DNA from: an uncultured Muribaculaceae bacterium
GTDB taxonomy: Bacteria > Bacteroidota > Bacteroidia > Bacteroidales > Muribaculaceae
Assembly: GCA_944321865.1 (NCBI GenBank)
Contig: CALUMZ010000016.1
Coordinates: 1-43,200 of the forward strand
Direction: 5' to 3'
DNA length: 43,200 nucleotides
Shown here: in pieces, positions 1 through 6,349 of the stretch
Layout: every line of letters begins with the position of its first letter
Numbering within the stretch: position 1 is the first letter of the stretch
Position numbers and translations under genes: made by a program
The notes under the pieces: model-generated
Databases searched by the model: none
What the model saw: the letters and a program-made list of their open reading frames with translations, nothing else
Told to the model about the DNA's origin: nothing

Positions 1-51
1 GAAGCCATCAAACCACTGCTGGAAGCATTTGCTATCGACAAAATCGAGTAG
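1..51 (+). CDS. C-terminal end of an unidentified protein (partial)
   Basis: The first 16 codons form an open frame that begins outside the window and ends at TAG (49-51). The residues read EAIKPLLEAFAIDKIE, a short amphipathic helix-like tail. That is too little to name a family. The gene is on the plus strand and is followed by a coding-like stretch and a strong hairpin terminator at 175-219, so it is probably the last or second-to-last gene of its transcription unit. Confidence 0.45.
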   Translation, partial: EAIKPLLEAFAIDKIE

Positions 52-56
52 GGTGA

Positions 57-170
57 CGCATTGTCAAAGTCAGGAAACAATGGGGAACTTGGGGAGCAGA
101 CGGGATTAAACGTAACAAAAAGGCGAATGGCAAACTTCTTCAAGGCAAGATAATTCAGCAGATGCCAAAA
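57..170 (+). other. Coding-like stretch, possible small or broken ORF
   Basis: The frame starting at 57 stays open until TGA (168-170). Its residues look protein-like, rich in Gly, Lys and Gln and ending IIQQMPK. An in-frame TGA at 54-56 lies just upstream and there is no ATG near the beginning, so as it stands the frame could only start at ATT or another weak codon. It may be a very small protein with an unusual start, or the tail of a gene disconnected by a frameshift from the frame that ends at 51. I do not recognise the family. Confidence 0.25.
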
Positions 171-174
171 TGAT

Positions 175-219
175 ATAATAATACAAAGGCTATTTATCCG
201 ACTGCCTTTGTATTATTAT
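175..219. terminator. Long perfect hairpin, intrinsic terminator
   Basis: Positions 175-190 (ATAATAATACAAAGGC) are the exact reverse complement of 204-219, giving a 16-bp perfect stem with a 13-nt loop. The AT-rich lower stem supplies a U-rich tail in both directions. It sits between a plus-strand gene tail and the minus-strand GIY-YIG gene ending at 281, so it probably terminates both. Confidence 0.75.
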
Positions 220-280
220 TAGAACGAATTTCCCCCATTCTCTACAAATAAATCCGATGATGACATCAAACAATTATGAT

Positions 281-820
281 CTACTTTATTTCCTTTAATT
301 TAGGTGAAACGAATATTTTGTATTCATCCGAACAATCATCTTTTTTATAAACAATAACATCCGGCATTTTGTTAGCGATTGAAATCTTTGGCAATCTTAG
401 ACATTCTGAATTGTGCCAATAATGTATCCACTCATTGATAAGATATATGCTTTTATTTGGCAGAGTTCTGTTGATAATGTTTACCAATAATTCACCCTCT
501 GATGCAAAATACGACGTTAGCATCTTTTCCGCATCTAATACATCATAATGGGTAGCCTTTTTATTAACTATTGTCCCAAGCCATATTTCATTAACCCTGG
601 AGAAATCGTTTATATGATGATTTTTATCTTTTAACCTATTTGAAAGCAGTTCCCTTTCAGCTTTACCGATATAATAATGAATTTTAGTTTTTGCATTTTT
701 CTTCTTCCCTCCAATCAAATAAAGGTTAAATTTGGCATTTTGAGATTTCTCCCAATCCTTAACATCATCTTGCTGCAGAGGTCCATACCACTTAATTACT
801 AAAACTTTCCCGTTTATCAT
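281..820 (-). CDS. GIY-YIG-like nuclease domain protein
   Basis: This 179-residue protein carries a recognisable but divergent GIY-YIG core. The first strand reads NLYLIG (residues 32-37), the second strand and following helix read YYIGKAERELLSNRL (49-63), and Arg62 is a candidate catalytic arginine. GIY-YIG enzymes cut DNA or RNA with a metal-assisted Tyr/Arg/Glu centre. The C-terminal half (about 95-179) is lysine- and aromatic-rich and matches no family I know. The gene starts at ATG 820, 19 bases downstream of the stop of the second GIY-YIG gene at 840, so the two are almost certainly co-transcribed. The region is AT-rich compared with the chromosome after 1900, which suggests acquired DNA. 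The insertion between the two GIY-YIG strands is long, so activity is uncertain. Confidence 0.6.
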   Translation of the reverse strand: MINGKVLVIKWYGPLQQDDVKDWEKSQNAKFNLYLIGGKKKNAKTKIHYYIGKAERELLSNRLKDKNHHINDFSRVNEIWLGTIVNKKATHYDVLDAEKMLTSYFASEGELLVNIINRTLPNKSIYLINEWIHYWHNSECLRLPKISIANKMPDVIVYKKDDCSDEYKIFVSPKLKEIK

Positions 821-839
821 ACTATTATTTCAACTCATC

Positions 840-1601
840 CTAAATATAACGGAAAGCTCCACCACTTCCAAATGGGTAATCAGTCACATCTTTATTCATG
901 TAAGGTGAATACTCATCTAATATTCCTTCAAAGCAACACCTTTCTTGTTTAAATTCATTCCCGAGTTCAGAGTCAACTTTTGACCATGTATAACCATTTA
1001 CGTTAAGAACAGCCCTGACAACACCATGATATACTCCTAACACGTAACGTACATCTTTAGCACGTCTCTGTGATATGGACCAATATTTTCTGGTTTTTTG
1101 ATATATATCTACTCTTTTGTAGCCAATTTTTGCTTTTGCTGAATCATAGCTTCTATTCAGACTGACTAGTAATATATGGCCTTTGTCATTTGAATCTATA
1201 TTGATTTTTTTACATTCATAGATAATGTCTATTTCTTCTATTGTCTTGATTCCTTCATTCCATTGATGATGCCCGCTCTTGATGTTTGCGAGTACGTGTT
1301 CTGTATTGAATGCCGAATAAGTCAGAACATCTATAAGCAAAGACTCCATCTGGAGAGCTGCCTCTTCTGAAAGTTTATGACGGAGAATATAATGACCGAC
1401 TTCTAATCCGGATTTAAGAATTGCACGAATTGTGTCGAGTTTTAATGTTTCGTCATCCTCCTGAATCGCTGCAAGGCAATGCCGAAAAACTCTATTGCCA
1501 CAACCTTTGCCGATATAGAATATCTTGTGGTCTCTTGGATCTATCAAGGCATAGACATAATACCCGAGTTCTTCAATGACTTTACTGCTGAATTGTTTCA
1601 T
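840..1601 (-). CDS. GIY-YIG (LEM3-like/COG3680-type) domain protein
   Basis: This 253-residue protein opens with a clear GIY-YIG domain. YYVYALIDP (residues 14-22) is the first strand and FYIGKGCGNRVFRH (28-41) is the second strand plus the helix bearing Arg37. LQMESLLID (83-91) holds the conserved acidic residue, probably Glu86. The arrangement resembles the LEM3/ANKLE1-like branch annotated in bacteria as COG3680. The C-terminal region (about 115-253), with several aromatic strands, is of unknown fold; its segment around 145-200 resembles the WYK-rich add-on domain of some GIY-YIG proteins. It is the upstream gene of a two-gene unit with 281-820. Its start at ATG 1601 is followed upstream by 290 bases carrying three palindromic 41-bp-spaced repeats. 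The role could be a standalone nuclease, DNA repair or defence; nothing here decides which. Confidence 0.7.
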   Translation of the reverse strand: MKQFSSKVIEELGYYVYALIDPRDHKIFYIGKGCGNRVFRHCLAAIQEDDETLKLDTIRAILKSGLEVGHYILRHKLSEEAALQMESLLIDVLTYSAFNTEHVLANIKSGHHQWNEGIKTIEEIDIIYECKKINIDSNDKGHILLVSLNRSYDSAKAKIGYKRVDIYQKTRKYWSISQRRAKDVRYVLGVYHGVVRAVLNVNGYTWSKVDSELGNEFKQERCCFEGILDEYSPYMNKDVTDYPFGSGGAFRYI

Positions 1602-1732
1602 ATACTATAACTAGATTATTATACAGTTATAAAAATGTGTGTGATAGTAAAGATTCTATGATTCTACGTTGCTTGAAACATCATTGTTATAGCTTGCGGC
1701 AATACTCACAAACCTCTGTAAAGGTAATGAAT

Positions 1733-1828
1733 TTTGTCCAAACAAATCCCGATTTCTCCTCCAAAAATTGTATTTTGTCCAAACAAACAGCGCCATCTGA
1801 GGCGGTCAAACACTGTTGTCCAAACAAA
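1733..1828. repeat. Three 14-bp palindromic repeats at exact 41-bp spacing
   Basis: TTTGTCCAAACAAA occurs at 1733-1746 and 1774-1787, and with one change (GTTGTCCAAACAAA) at 1815-1828. The start-to-start distance is 41 bp both times. Each copy is an inverted repeat, TTTGT / CCAA / ACAAA. The 27-bp spacers are unrelated to each other. Forty-one bp is close to four helical turns, so the copies lie on the same face of the DNA, as expected of iterated operators. They lie upstream of the minus-strand GIY-YIG pair and downstream of the DUF2795 gene. The rest of 1602-1892 shows no convincing gene: the 68-codon plus-strand frame across it has no family features. Confidence 0.75.
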
Positions 1829-1892
1829 TTAAATTCCTGCTAATCTATCTGATTAACAGGAATCTAACGATTATTCCGCGCTTAAAAACGCA

Positions 1893-2114
1893 TTAATATT
1901 CCTCCTCGTCAAAGAAGAAGTCGTCCTTGCTTGGGTAGTCGGGCCAAATGTCTTCGATGCTTTCGTATGTTTCACCTTCGTCTTCCATTTCTTGAAGGTT
2001 CTCGATTACTTCGAGTGGTGCTCCCGAGCGCATCGCATAGTCGATAAGCTCTTCTTTGGTTGCCGGCCATGGCGCATCTTCAAGTTTTGTGGCGAGTTCC
2101 AATGTCCAGTACAT
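1893..2114 (-). CDS. DUF2795-type small acidic protein
   Basis: This 73-residue acidic protein begins MYWTLELATKLEDAPWPATK. It matches the small Bacteroidales DUF2795-like proteins: an ATKEELIDYAMRSG helix-turn segment, then EVIENLQEM and an acidic tail (DDFFFDEEEY). In this family the core resembles a helical fold in which Pro-Trp-Pro precedes a DNA/protein-binding helix; function is unknown. A longer frame reaches 2186. I use the internal ATG at 2114 because a promoter with consensus -7 and -33 boxes (2157-2187) lies inside that extension, so the transcript must start downstream of it. The gene stands alone. Confidence 0.8.
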   Translation of the reverse strand: MYWTLELATKLEDAPWPATKEELIDYAMRSGAPLEVIENLQEMEDEGETYESIEDIWPDYPSKDDFFFDEEEY

Positions 2115-2156
2115 AGTGTTTCGATGTTTTAAGATTATAAGTCTGAAAATTTTGCG

Positions 2157-2187
2157 CAAATATAGTATAAGCCTCCAACAAAACAAA
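2157..2187 (-). promoter_or_regulatory. Bacteroidetes-type promoter for the DUF2795 gene
   Basis: Read on the minus strand, TTTG (2184-2187) is followed after exactly 19 bases by TATATTTG (2157-2164), matching the Bacteroidetes -33 TTTG / -7 TAnnTTTG pattern. The start codon at 2114 follows 42 bases later. This is the cleanest promoter in the window and it fixes the start of the DUF2795 gene. Confidence 0.65.
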
Positions 2188-2269
2188 AGAAAAATGTGCG
2201 ATTTTTGCTTACAACTGTTAACCGATTGACGCTCCGGGGCAAAATAATGCTATGCAATATTAACGAGGG

Positions 2270-3250
2270 TTAAAAAGCAAGCTCTGCACCGTCGGCATCG
2301 ACGGTGAGCGTGACCCAAGCCCCTTCAGGCATGGGGAAGTTGGCATCGGTGTGTCCTACCGGGAAGCCGTATGCCACCGGGAAATTGTAGACCGACACTA
2401 TGCTTTCTATCATGTCGTATACATGGGCAAAGTCGGGTGTATAAGCAACATCGCTGAACGACCCGACAATCAGGCCTTTGATGCGGTCGAACGTGCCATT
2501 TATGCGGAGTGTGTAAAAAAGCCGGTTGAGGCGTTCGAGCGATTCGCCAACGTCTTCGACAAACAGTATCACATCGCGGTTGGCATAGCATGAAAGCATG
2601 TCGATGGGCGATGCCGTGAAACTGTTGAGCAGGGCAAGGTTGCCGCCGAGCAGCAGTCCGCTTGCTTGGCCATGGCGGTTGCGCATGTCGGCCGCGACTT
2701 TATAGTGCGGCATTGTCCCTGCAAGGATGTTGCGTAATACGATGCTGCAAGAGTCGGCTCCTTCAAATTTTGCTATATGTTCGCACATTGGCGCATGCAG
2801 GCTCATAACGCCTTGGGAAGTAATTGCTCCGTGCAAGGCTGTGATGTCGCTGTAACCTATCAGCCACTTGGGGTATTTGGCAAATATGTTCCTGTCGATT
2901 TCACACAGTTCCTGTACCGACCCGTATCCTCCGCGTGAACACAGAATGGCTTTTATTTCGGGGTCGGTGAGGGCTTTGAGCAAGTCGCTTTTGCGTTCTT
3001 CAATAGTTCCGGCAAATGAGCCATGTTTGCCTAACGCATGGCTGCCTATTACCGGATTGTAGCCCCATTGCCTCAACACCTCGCAGGCATCGGCAACGTA
3101 GCTTGCTTTGCAGGCACTTGCCGGACTGATGATTGCTATCTTGTCGCCTTGTTTGAGCGGTTTGGGACGTACCAGACTTTGTGCCGGGGCAACCACCCAT
3201 GCACCCATGATTATGGCAGTCGCCACCAATATCTTCTTTATCTTATTCAT
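2270..3250 (-). CDS. LD-carboxypeptidase (peptidase family S66)
   Basis: This enzyme is expected to cut the L-Lys(or Dap)-D-Ala bond of tetrapeptides during peptidoglycan recycling. The 326-residue length is usual for the family, plus an N-terminal export signal (residues 1-24, hydrophobic core VATAIIMGAWVV, cleavage near APAQS). This suggests a periplasmic enzyme, unlike the cytosolic LdcA of E. coli. The S66 catalytic residues are visible: Ser134 in GYSDITALH with its nucleophile elbow, Glu232 in FVEDVGES, and His300 in GFPVGHTDANFPMPEG. The LGGNLALL motif (201-208) is also present. It has its own -7 box, TACTTTTG (3320-3327, minus strand), well upstream, leaving a leader of about 70 bases. 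It does not appear to be in an operon with the portal-like gene upstream, which is 88 bases away. Confidence 0.9.
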   Translation of the reverse strand: MNKIKKILVATAIIMGAWVVAPAQSLVRPKPLKQGDKIAIISPASACKASYVADACEVLRQWGYNPVIGSHALGKHGSFAGTIEERKSDLLKALTDPEIKAILCSRGGYGSVQELCEIDRNIFAKYPKWLIGYSDITALHGAITSQGVMSLHAPMCEHIAKFEGADSCSIVLRNILAGTMPHYKVAADMRNRHGQASGLLLGGNLALLNSFTASPIDMLSCYANRDVILFVEDVGESLERLNRLFYTLRINGTFDRIKGLIVGSFSDVAYTPDFAHVYDMIESIVSVYNFPVAYGFPVGHTDANFPMPEGAWVTLTVDADGAELAF

Positions 3251-3338
3251 GTTTAATTATTTATTAAACCACCAACGGTTGTTATGCAGCAATTGTTTTT
3301 TATGGGGGTAAAGCAGGGGCAAAAGTACAAAAAAAAAG

Positions 3339-4733
3339 TCACAAGGAGTGCAATTTCTCATTGCGGCTGCGGCGAAAGTTGTTGAACGTGTCAAATATGT
3401 CGGCAAGTGCAATGGTGGCGTTCTCAACCTGACGCTCATATAATTGTGCACCTTGGCGCGCACCGGTGTTGTTTCCTTGCAGCACGCTACCCATTCCGCT
3501 GATTTCTTCCACGAGTTTCATTTGCAGCGACAGTAGTTCGTATGCTCCGATGTTGGTGTTGTTGCTTGTTATTTGTTGTGGCAGGTTGGCACAACTGCCT
3601 TCAGAGTAAGGAAGTATGCCGTCGGTACTCTTCCATATTCGTTTAATATCCTGCCATGTGAAGCCCTCAGGCAATGCTGCATCGGGAAACAACAATACGC
3701 CTTTGGCGCTTGCTCCCATTACGTGGTCGATTAATGTTACAAGCCGGTTGATATATTTCTGCTGGTCGATAACATCTTCCACAAACGAGTGTACTTCGCC
3801 GTCGGTCAAGGGGTACAGTTTGACGACAAAGGGATGGCTCTTGTGGGTAAAGTTTGACGTATAGTGCAGCAGGCATTGTCCGTCGGGGGAGAACCACCGG
3901 CAATGCCATGCTTTGTCGATGCTCCAGTTGGTTTTTATTTCGGCGGCACCGGCAGCTTTGCGCCGGGTATTTTCGGTGTCGATGTCTGCTTTTTTGTCAA
4001 GTCCTACGGTATATAATTCACCAATTGTACTGTCGTGGCATTCAAGCACTTCCTGCAATTCAAGTGTCCACACTTCGATGGCTCTGGCCAGTCCATGCCC
4101 GGCCGAAAAGAATCCGTTGGAGCGTTCGCTGTCTTCTCCCACTTGATTTGTGCCCGAGATTCTTAAATCAAGTTCCCTGTATACGTCTCTTATTTTTGCG
4201 GCACGGTTACGGTTCCCATAGGAGAGGCGGCCGATTAATTCGCTCACGTTGATGTCGTGCAGGTAACCGGCTATATTGCAGTCACGGCAATGTACATCTT
4301 CCATGATGTTGGAAAAGAAGCGGTTCACGTTCAGGTTCTCGACTGTAATTCCGTGTAAACCGGCATCGACACGCTGCACGCAGCATCCCGATATAAGAAA
4401 TTCTTCGAGGGCGCGGCTGTCGAGTTCGTCGATTAGGTCGCTCGTACCGGTATTGCTTGCCACTATGCTATTGCGGAAGCGTCCCACCACGCTGCGCACG
4501 AGGCGGCGGATAATATTGTTGGTCAAGGGTTCATGTCCGCTCTCCTGTAATCGGCGGTATTCACTGCATTGGCGGCCGTCGGCACCGGTTACCATGTCGC
4601 CCCATTGTGAGCCGTATGTGAAATCTTTATTGCGGCGACGTTTACGTCTGAAGTTTTCCCAGCCGGCCCATGCCGCGTATGCTGCCTCAAACACACGCCG
4701 GTCGGCATCATCTTTGATAAATGTGTTTTTCAT
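3339..4733 (-). CDS. Orphan phage portal-like protein (P22-type)
   Basis: This 464-residue protein has the look of a P22-like portal. It has a charged N-terminal helix, FTYGSQW (38-44) and the GHEPLTNNIIRRLVRSVVGR segment (67-86), which resembles the portal motif 'P.TNN.I...V..V.G..R'. An alpha/beta body follows, then a C-terminal part with GMGSVLQGNNTGARQGAQLYERQ (from about residue 416), similar to the SG.A......Q helix region of portals. Portals form the dodecameric ring through which phage DNA is packaged. Here there is no terminase, capsid or tail gene nearby: the neighbours are LD-carboxypeptidase and a beta-barrel remnant. It has its own minus-strand -7 box, TAATTTTG (4753-4760), 19 bases before the ATG. 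It may be a domesticated or relic gene. The family call rests on motif resemblance only. Confidence 0.55.
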   Translation of the reverse strand: MKNTFIKDDADRRVFEAAYAAWAGWENFRRKRRRNKDFTYGSQWGDMVTGADGRQCSEYRRLQESGHEPLTNNIIRRLVRSVVGRFRNSIVASNTGTSDLIDELDSRALEEFLISGCCVQRVDAGLHGITVENLNVNRFFSNIMEDVHCRDCNIAGYLHDINVSELIGRLSYGNRNRAAKIRDVYRELDLRISGTNQVGEDSERSNGFFSAGHGLARAIEVWTLELQEVLECHDSTIGELYTVGLDKKADIDTENTRRKAAGAAEIKTNWSIDKAWHCRWFSPDGQCLLHYTSNFTHKSHPFVVKLYPLTDGEVHSFVEDVIDQQKYINRLVTLIDHVMGASAKGVLLFPDAALPEGFTWQDIKRIWKSTDGILPYSEGSCANLPQQITSNNTNIGAYELLSLQMKLVEEISGMGSVLQGNNTGARQGAQLYERQVENATIALADIFDTFNNFRRSRNEKLHSL

Positions 4734-4752
4734 TCCGTTTGTTTTTTTACGG

Positions 4753-4760
4753 CAAAATTA
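4753..4760 (-). promoter_or_regulatory. -7 box before the portal-like gene
   Basis: The minus strand reads TAATTTTG, matching TAnnTTTG, 19 bases upstream of ATG 4733. It suggests that the orphan gene is transcribed from its own promoter. Confidence 0.5.
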
Positions 4761-4921
4761 TCGCACTTTCCGTGCGCATGGTTAAACCAAAAATGACATG
4801 CCCGAAAATCATTGTAGGCAAGCCGTATACGAATGTCTTAACTCTGTTTAACAGTCATGTTGCTTTGTATTTCAAGATTTGTTTATTCCTTTGAAACTAA
4901 AATAATACACACAAATGTTAA

Positions 4922-5116
4922 ATTTATGAAATTTCAATCTCACTTGGCATCGAGGCTCGCTGGGGCAAGGCCAAGTATGACAGCATGTTAAACCTTGACG
5001 ACTTGGACGACATTGATGAAAGCATGTCGACCGACGACATATTTGAAGGGAACTACGACGGCTCGTCGAAGTGGAAAACCGGTTCGATGCGCTTCTACAT
5101 CAGTTTCCGTTTTTGA
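4922..5116 (+). pseudogene. C-terminal remnant of an outer-membrane beta-barrel protein
   Basis: The frame from 4922 to TGA (5114-5116) encodes about 64 residues. They begin ISISLGIEARWGKAKYD, continue through a very acidic loop (LDDLDDIDESMSTDD) and end with SMRFYISFRF. Alternating hydrophobic strands, a long polar loop and a terminal phenylalanine are typical of the last strands of an outer-membrane beta-barrel. A TAA stands immediately upstream (4919-4921) and there is no start codon before the first strand; the first ATG would remove it. So only the 3' end of the gene survives. It sits between the orphan portal-like gene and the MITE-like element at 5152. The rest of 4734-4921 shows only the portal promoter and no gene. 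Confidence 0.6.
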
Positions 5117-5151
5117 GAAACCGTCAATCCTCACATATTCTGACACCTTTG

Positions 5152-5225
5152 GAGTGTGTATCAAAATTATGAAAGATGCTAAAAGGGCAGCGTAGCTGCC
5201 CTTCTCTCTATTTTGATGCACCCAC
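5152..5225. repeat. Short MITE-like element with an internal hairpin
   Basis: Left end GAGTGTGTATCAAAAT (5152-5167) and right end ATTTTGATGCACCCAC (5210-5225) are imperfect inverted copies of the 16-bp terminal repeat GAGGGTGTATCAAAAT found perfectly at 42878 and 43035. Between them lies a perfect hairpin, AAGGGCAGC (5183-5191) / GCTGCCCTT (5195-5203), followed by pyrimidines, which could terminate transcription. The element is 74 bp and lies just downstream of the beta-barrel remnant and of the porin gene end at 5254. Confidence 0.65.
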
Positions 5226-5253
5226 AACTGTTCCGTTACTTGCACCCATTATG

Positions 5254-6333
5254 CTACTCGTTTCCTATCGCAAACGACAGGCGCAACATGCCCACTACAT
5301 TGCAACGTTGCCCCTCTGTGAAAATGCAGTGCAGCGATGGTGTGATTGTGAGGTATCGCCAGAGTGGGCAACTATAAGTGAATTCCACGTCGGTTTCATC
5401 GCCATCAAGTGTGAAAACCCTGTTGGCGGCAACACCGGCCGTCATTCCGTTGCGGCATTCCACCACTGTGGCCGCCGCCACATAGCCGCGGCATGCTTCT
5501 TCGCCGGGGGTGGGATTCCATCCGCCCTGCAACAACAGGCCTAACATCGCTCTGTCACTTATTATGGCGAGCGGTTGCTCGATATTCCCAAGCAAAGTGT
5601 AGTGCATTTGCATACGGCGGCCTTCGTCCTCGGGTAACCGCGCTACCGAATATATAAACATGTAAGATGCCGGCGAGAAATCGTCGTCCCGGGCAGGCAT
5701 GGTGTAAGTGACGCTGCCGATATTGAAAAAGCCATCTTCGCCCGGGCGCACGCGGAATTGACGGTCAAGTCGGTCAGAAGCCGTACCATTGTAGATGCTT
5801 TCCTGTATGACAAGCCTGTCAGTTGGTGAGAAATTCAAGTGCAGGCACATTGCCGACAACGGATAGGTTGCCAACGGGTGGTTAAGTGACAAAATTGGGA
5901 AATTGCCGTATGATGAGCCTGTAAACAACGATGTGTATGGCGTGGTGAAATAATCAACATCCACATTATACAATCCCGCGAATAATCCCCATTTACCGAA
6001 TTGTTGCCGTACACCCACCTTTGAAAACCTGAAAGCGCGATTCTCGCCTGCGTCAAGGTTGGTCAACCCTTGTATGTCATCGGCCGTCGTGCCGGTGCCG
6101 TATGTCGCAATTGCCGATGCCTCGACGAACCCGCCCCGCCAAGGCGCAACTCCCGCATCAACCGTGAGCAGCCCGTTCCAAGCTCCTTTGCCGGTAGTCA
6201 TGTTCCACAGCCCCTCATTGTCGGCACCTATACCCCAACGGAAACCGGGCTTTCCGGCATCTTCTGCCAATGAGGGCAGGAAAAACGACATGAGCAGGAC
6301 CATTGCCTGCAATCGGTGTTTGATTGTTTCCAT
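5254..6333 (-). CDS. OprB-like carbohydrate porin
   Basis: This 359-residue outer-membrane protein has a signal peptide (1-23, core AMVLLMSFFLPSLA). It then has alternating beta-strand segments typical of 16-stranded porins of the OprB family, including WNGLLTVDAGVAPWRGG near the N-terminus and ESIYNGTASDRLDRQFRVRP in the middle. The last strand reads VVGMLRLSFAIGNE, slightly longer than the usual terminal-Phe ending. OprB porins pass sugars and related small solutes. It is the second gene of an operon, 16 bases after the larger porin 6350-7615, so both are expressed from the promoter near 7640. The substrate cannot be read from the sequence. Confidence 0.7.
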   Translation of the reverse strand: METIKHRLQAMVLLMSFFLPSLAEDAGKPGFRWGIGADNEGLWNMTTGKGAWNGLLTVDAGVAPWRGGFVEASAIATYGTGTTADDIQGLTNLDAGENRAFRFSKVGVRQQFGKWGLFAGLYNVDVDYFTTPYTSLFTGSSYGNFPILSLNHPLATYPLSAMCLHLNFSPTDRLVIQESIYNGTASDRLDRQFRVRPGEDGFFNIGSVTYTMPARDDDFSPASYMFIYSVARLPEDEGRRMQMHYTLLGNIEQPLAIISDRAMLGLLLQGGWNPTPGEEACRGYVAAATVVECRNGMTAGVAANRVFTLDGDETDVEFTYSCPLWRYLTITPSLHCIFTEGQRCNVVGMLRLSFAIGNE

Positions 6334-6349
6334 TTCGTATACCGGCGTG

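Noticed and set aside
1733..1828. Miniature CRISPR array
   Set aside because: Repeats are only 14 bp with 27-bp spacers, there are three of them, and no cas gene is near; typical repeats are above 20 bp.
1637..1843. 68-codon plus-strand frame across the 41-bp repeats
   Set aside because: No family features, a repeat-derived composition and no promoter or SD at its start; the repeats explain the open frame.
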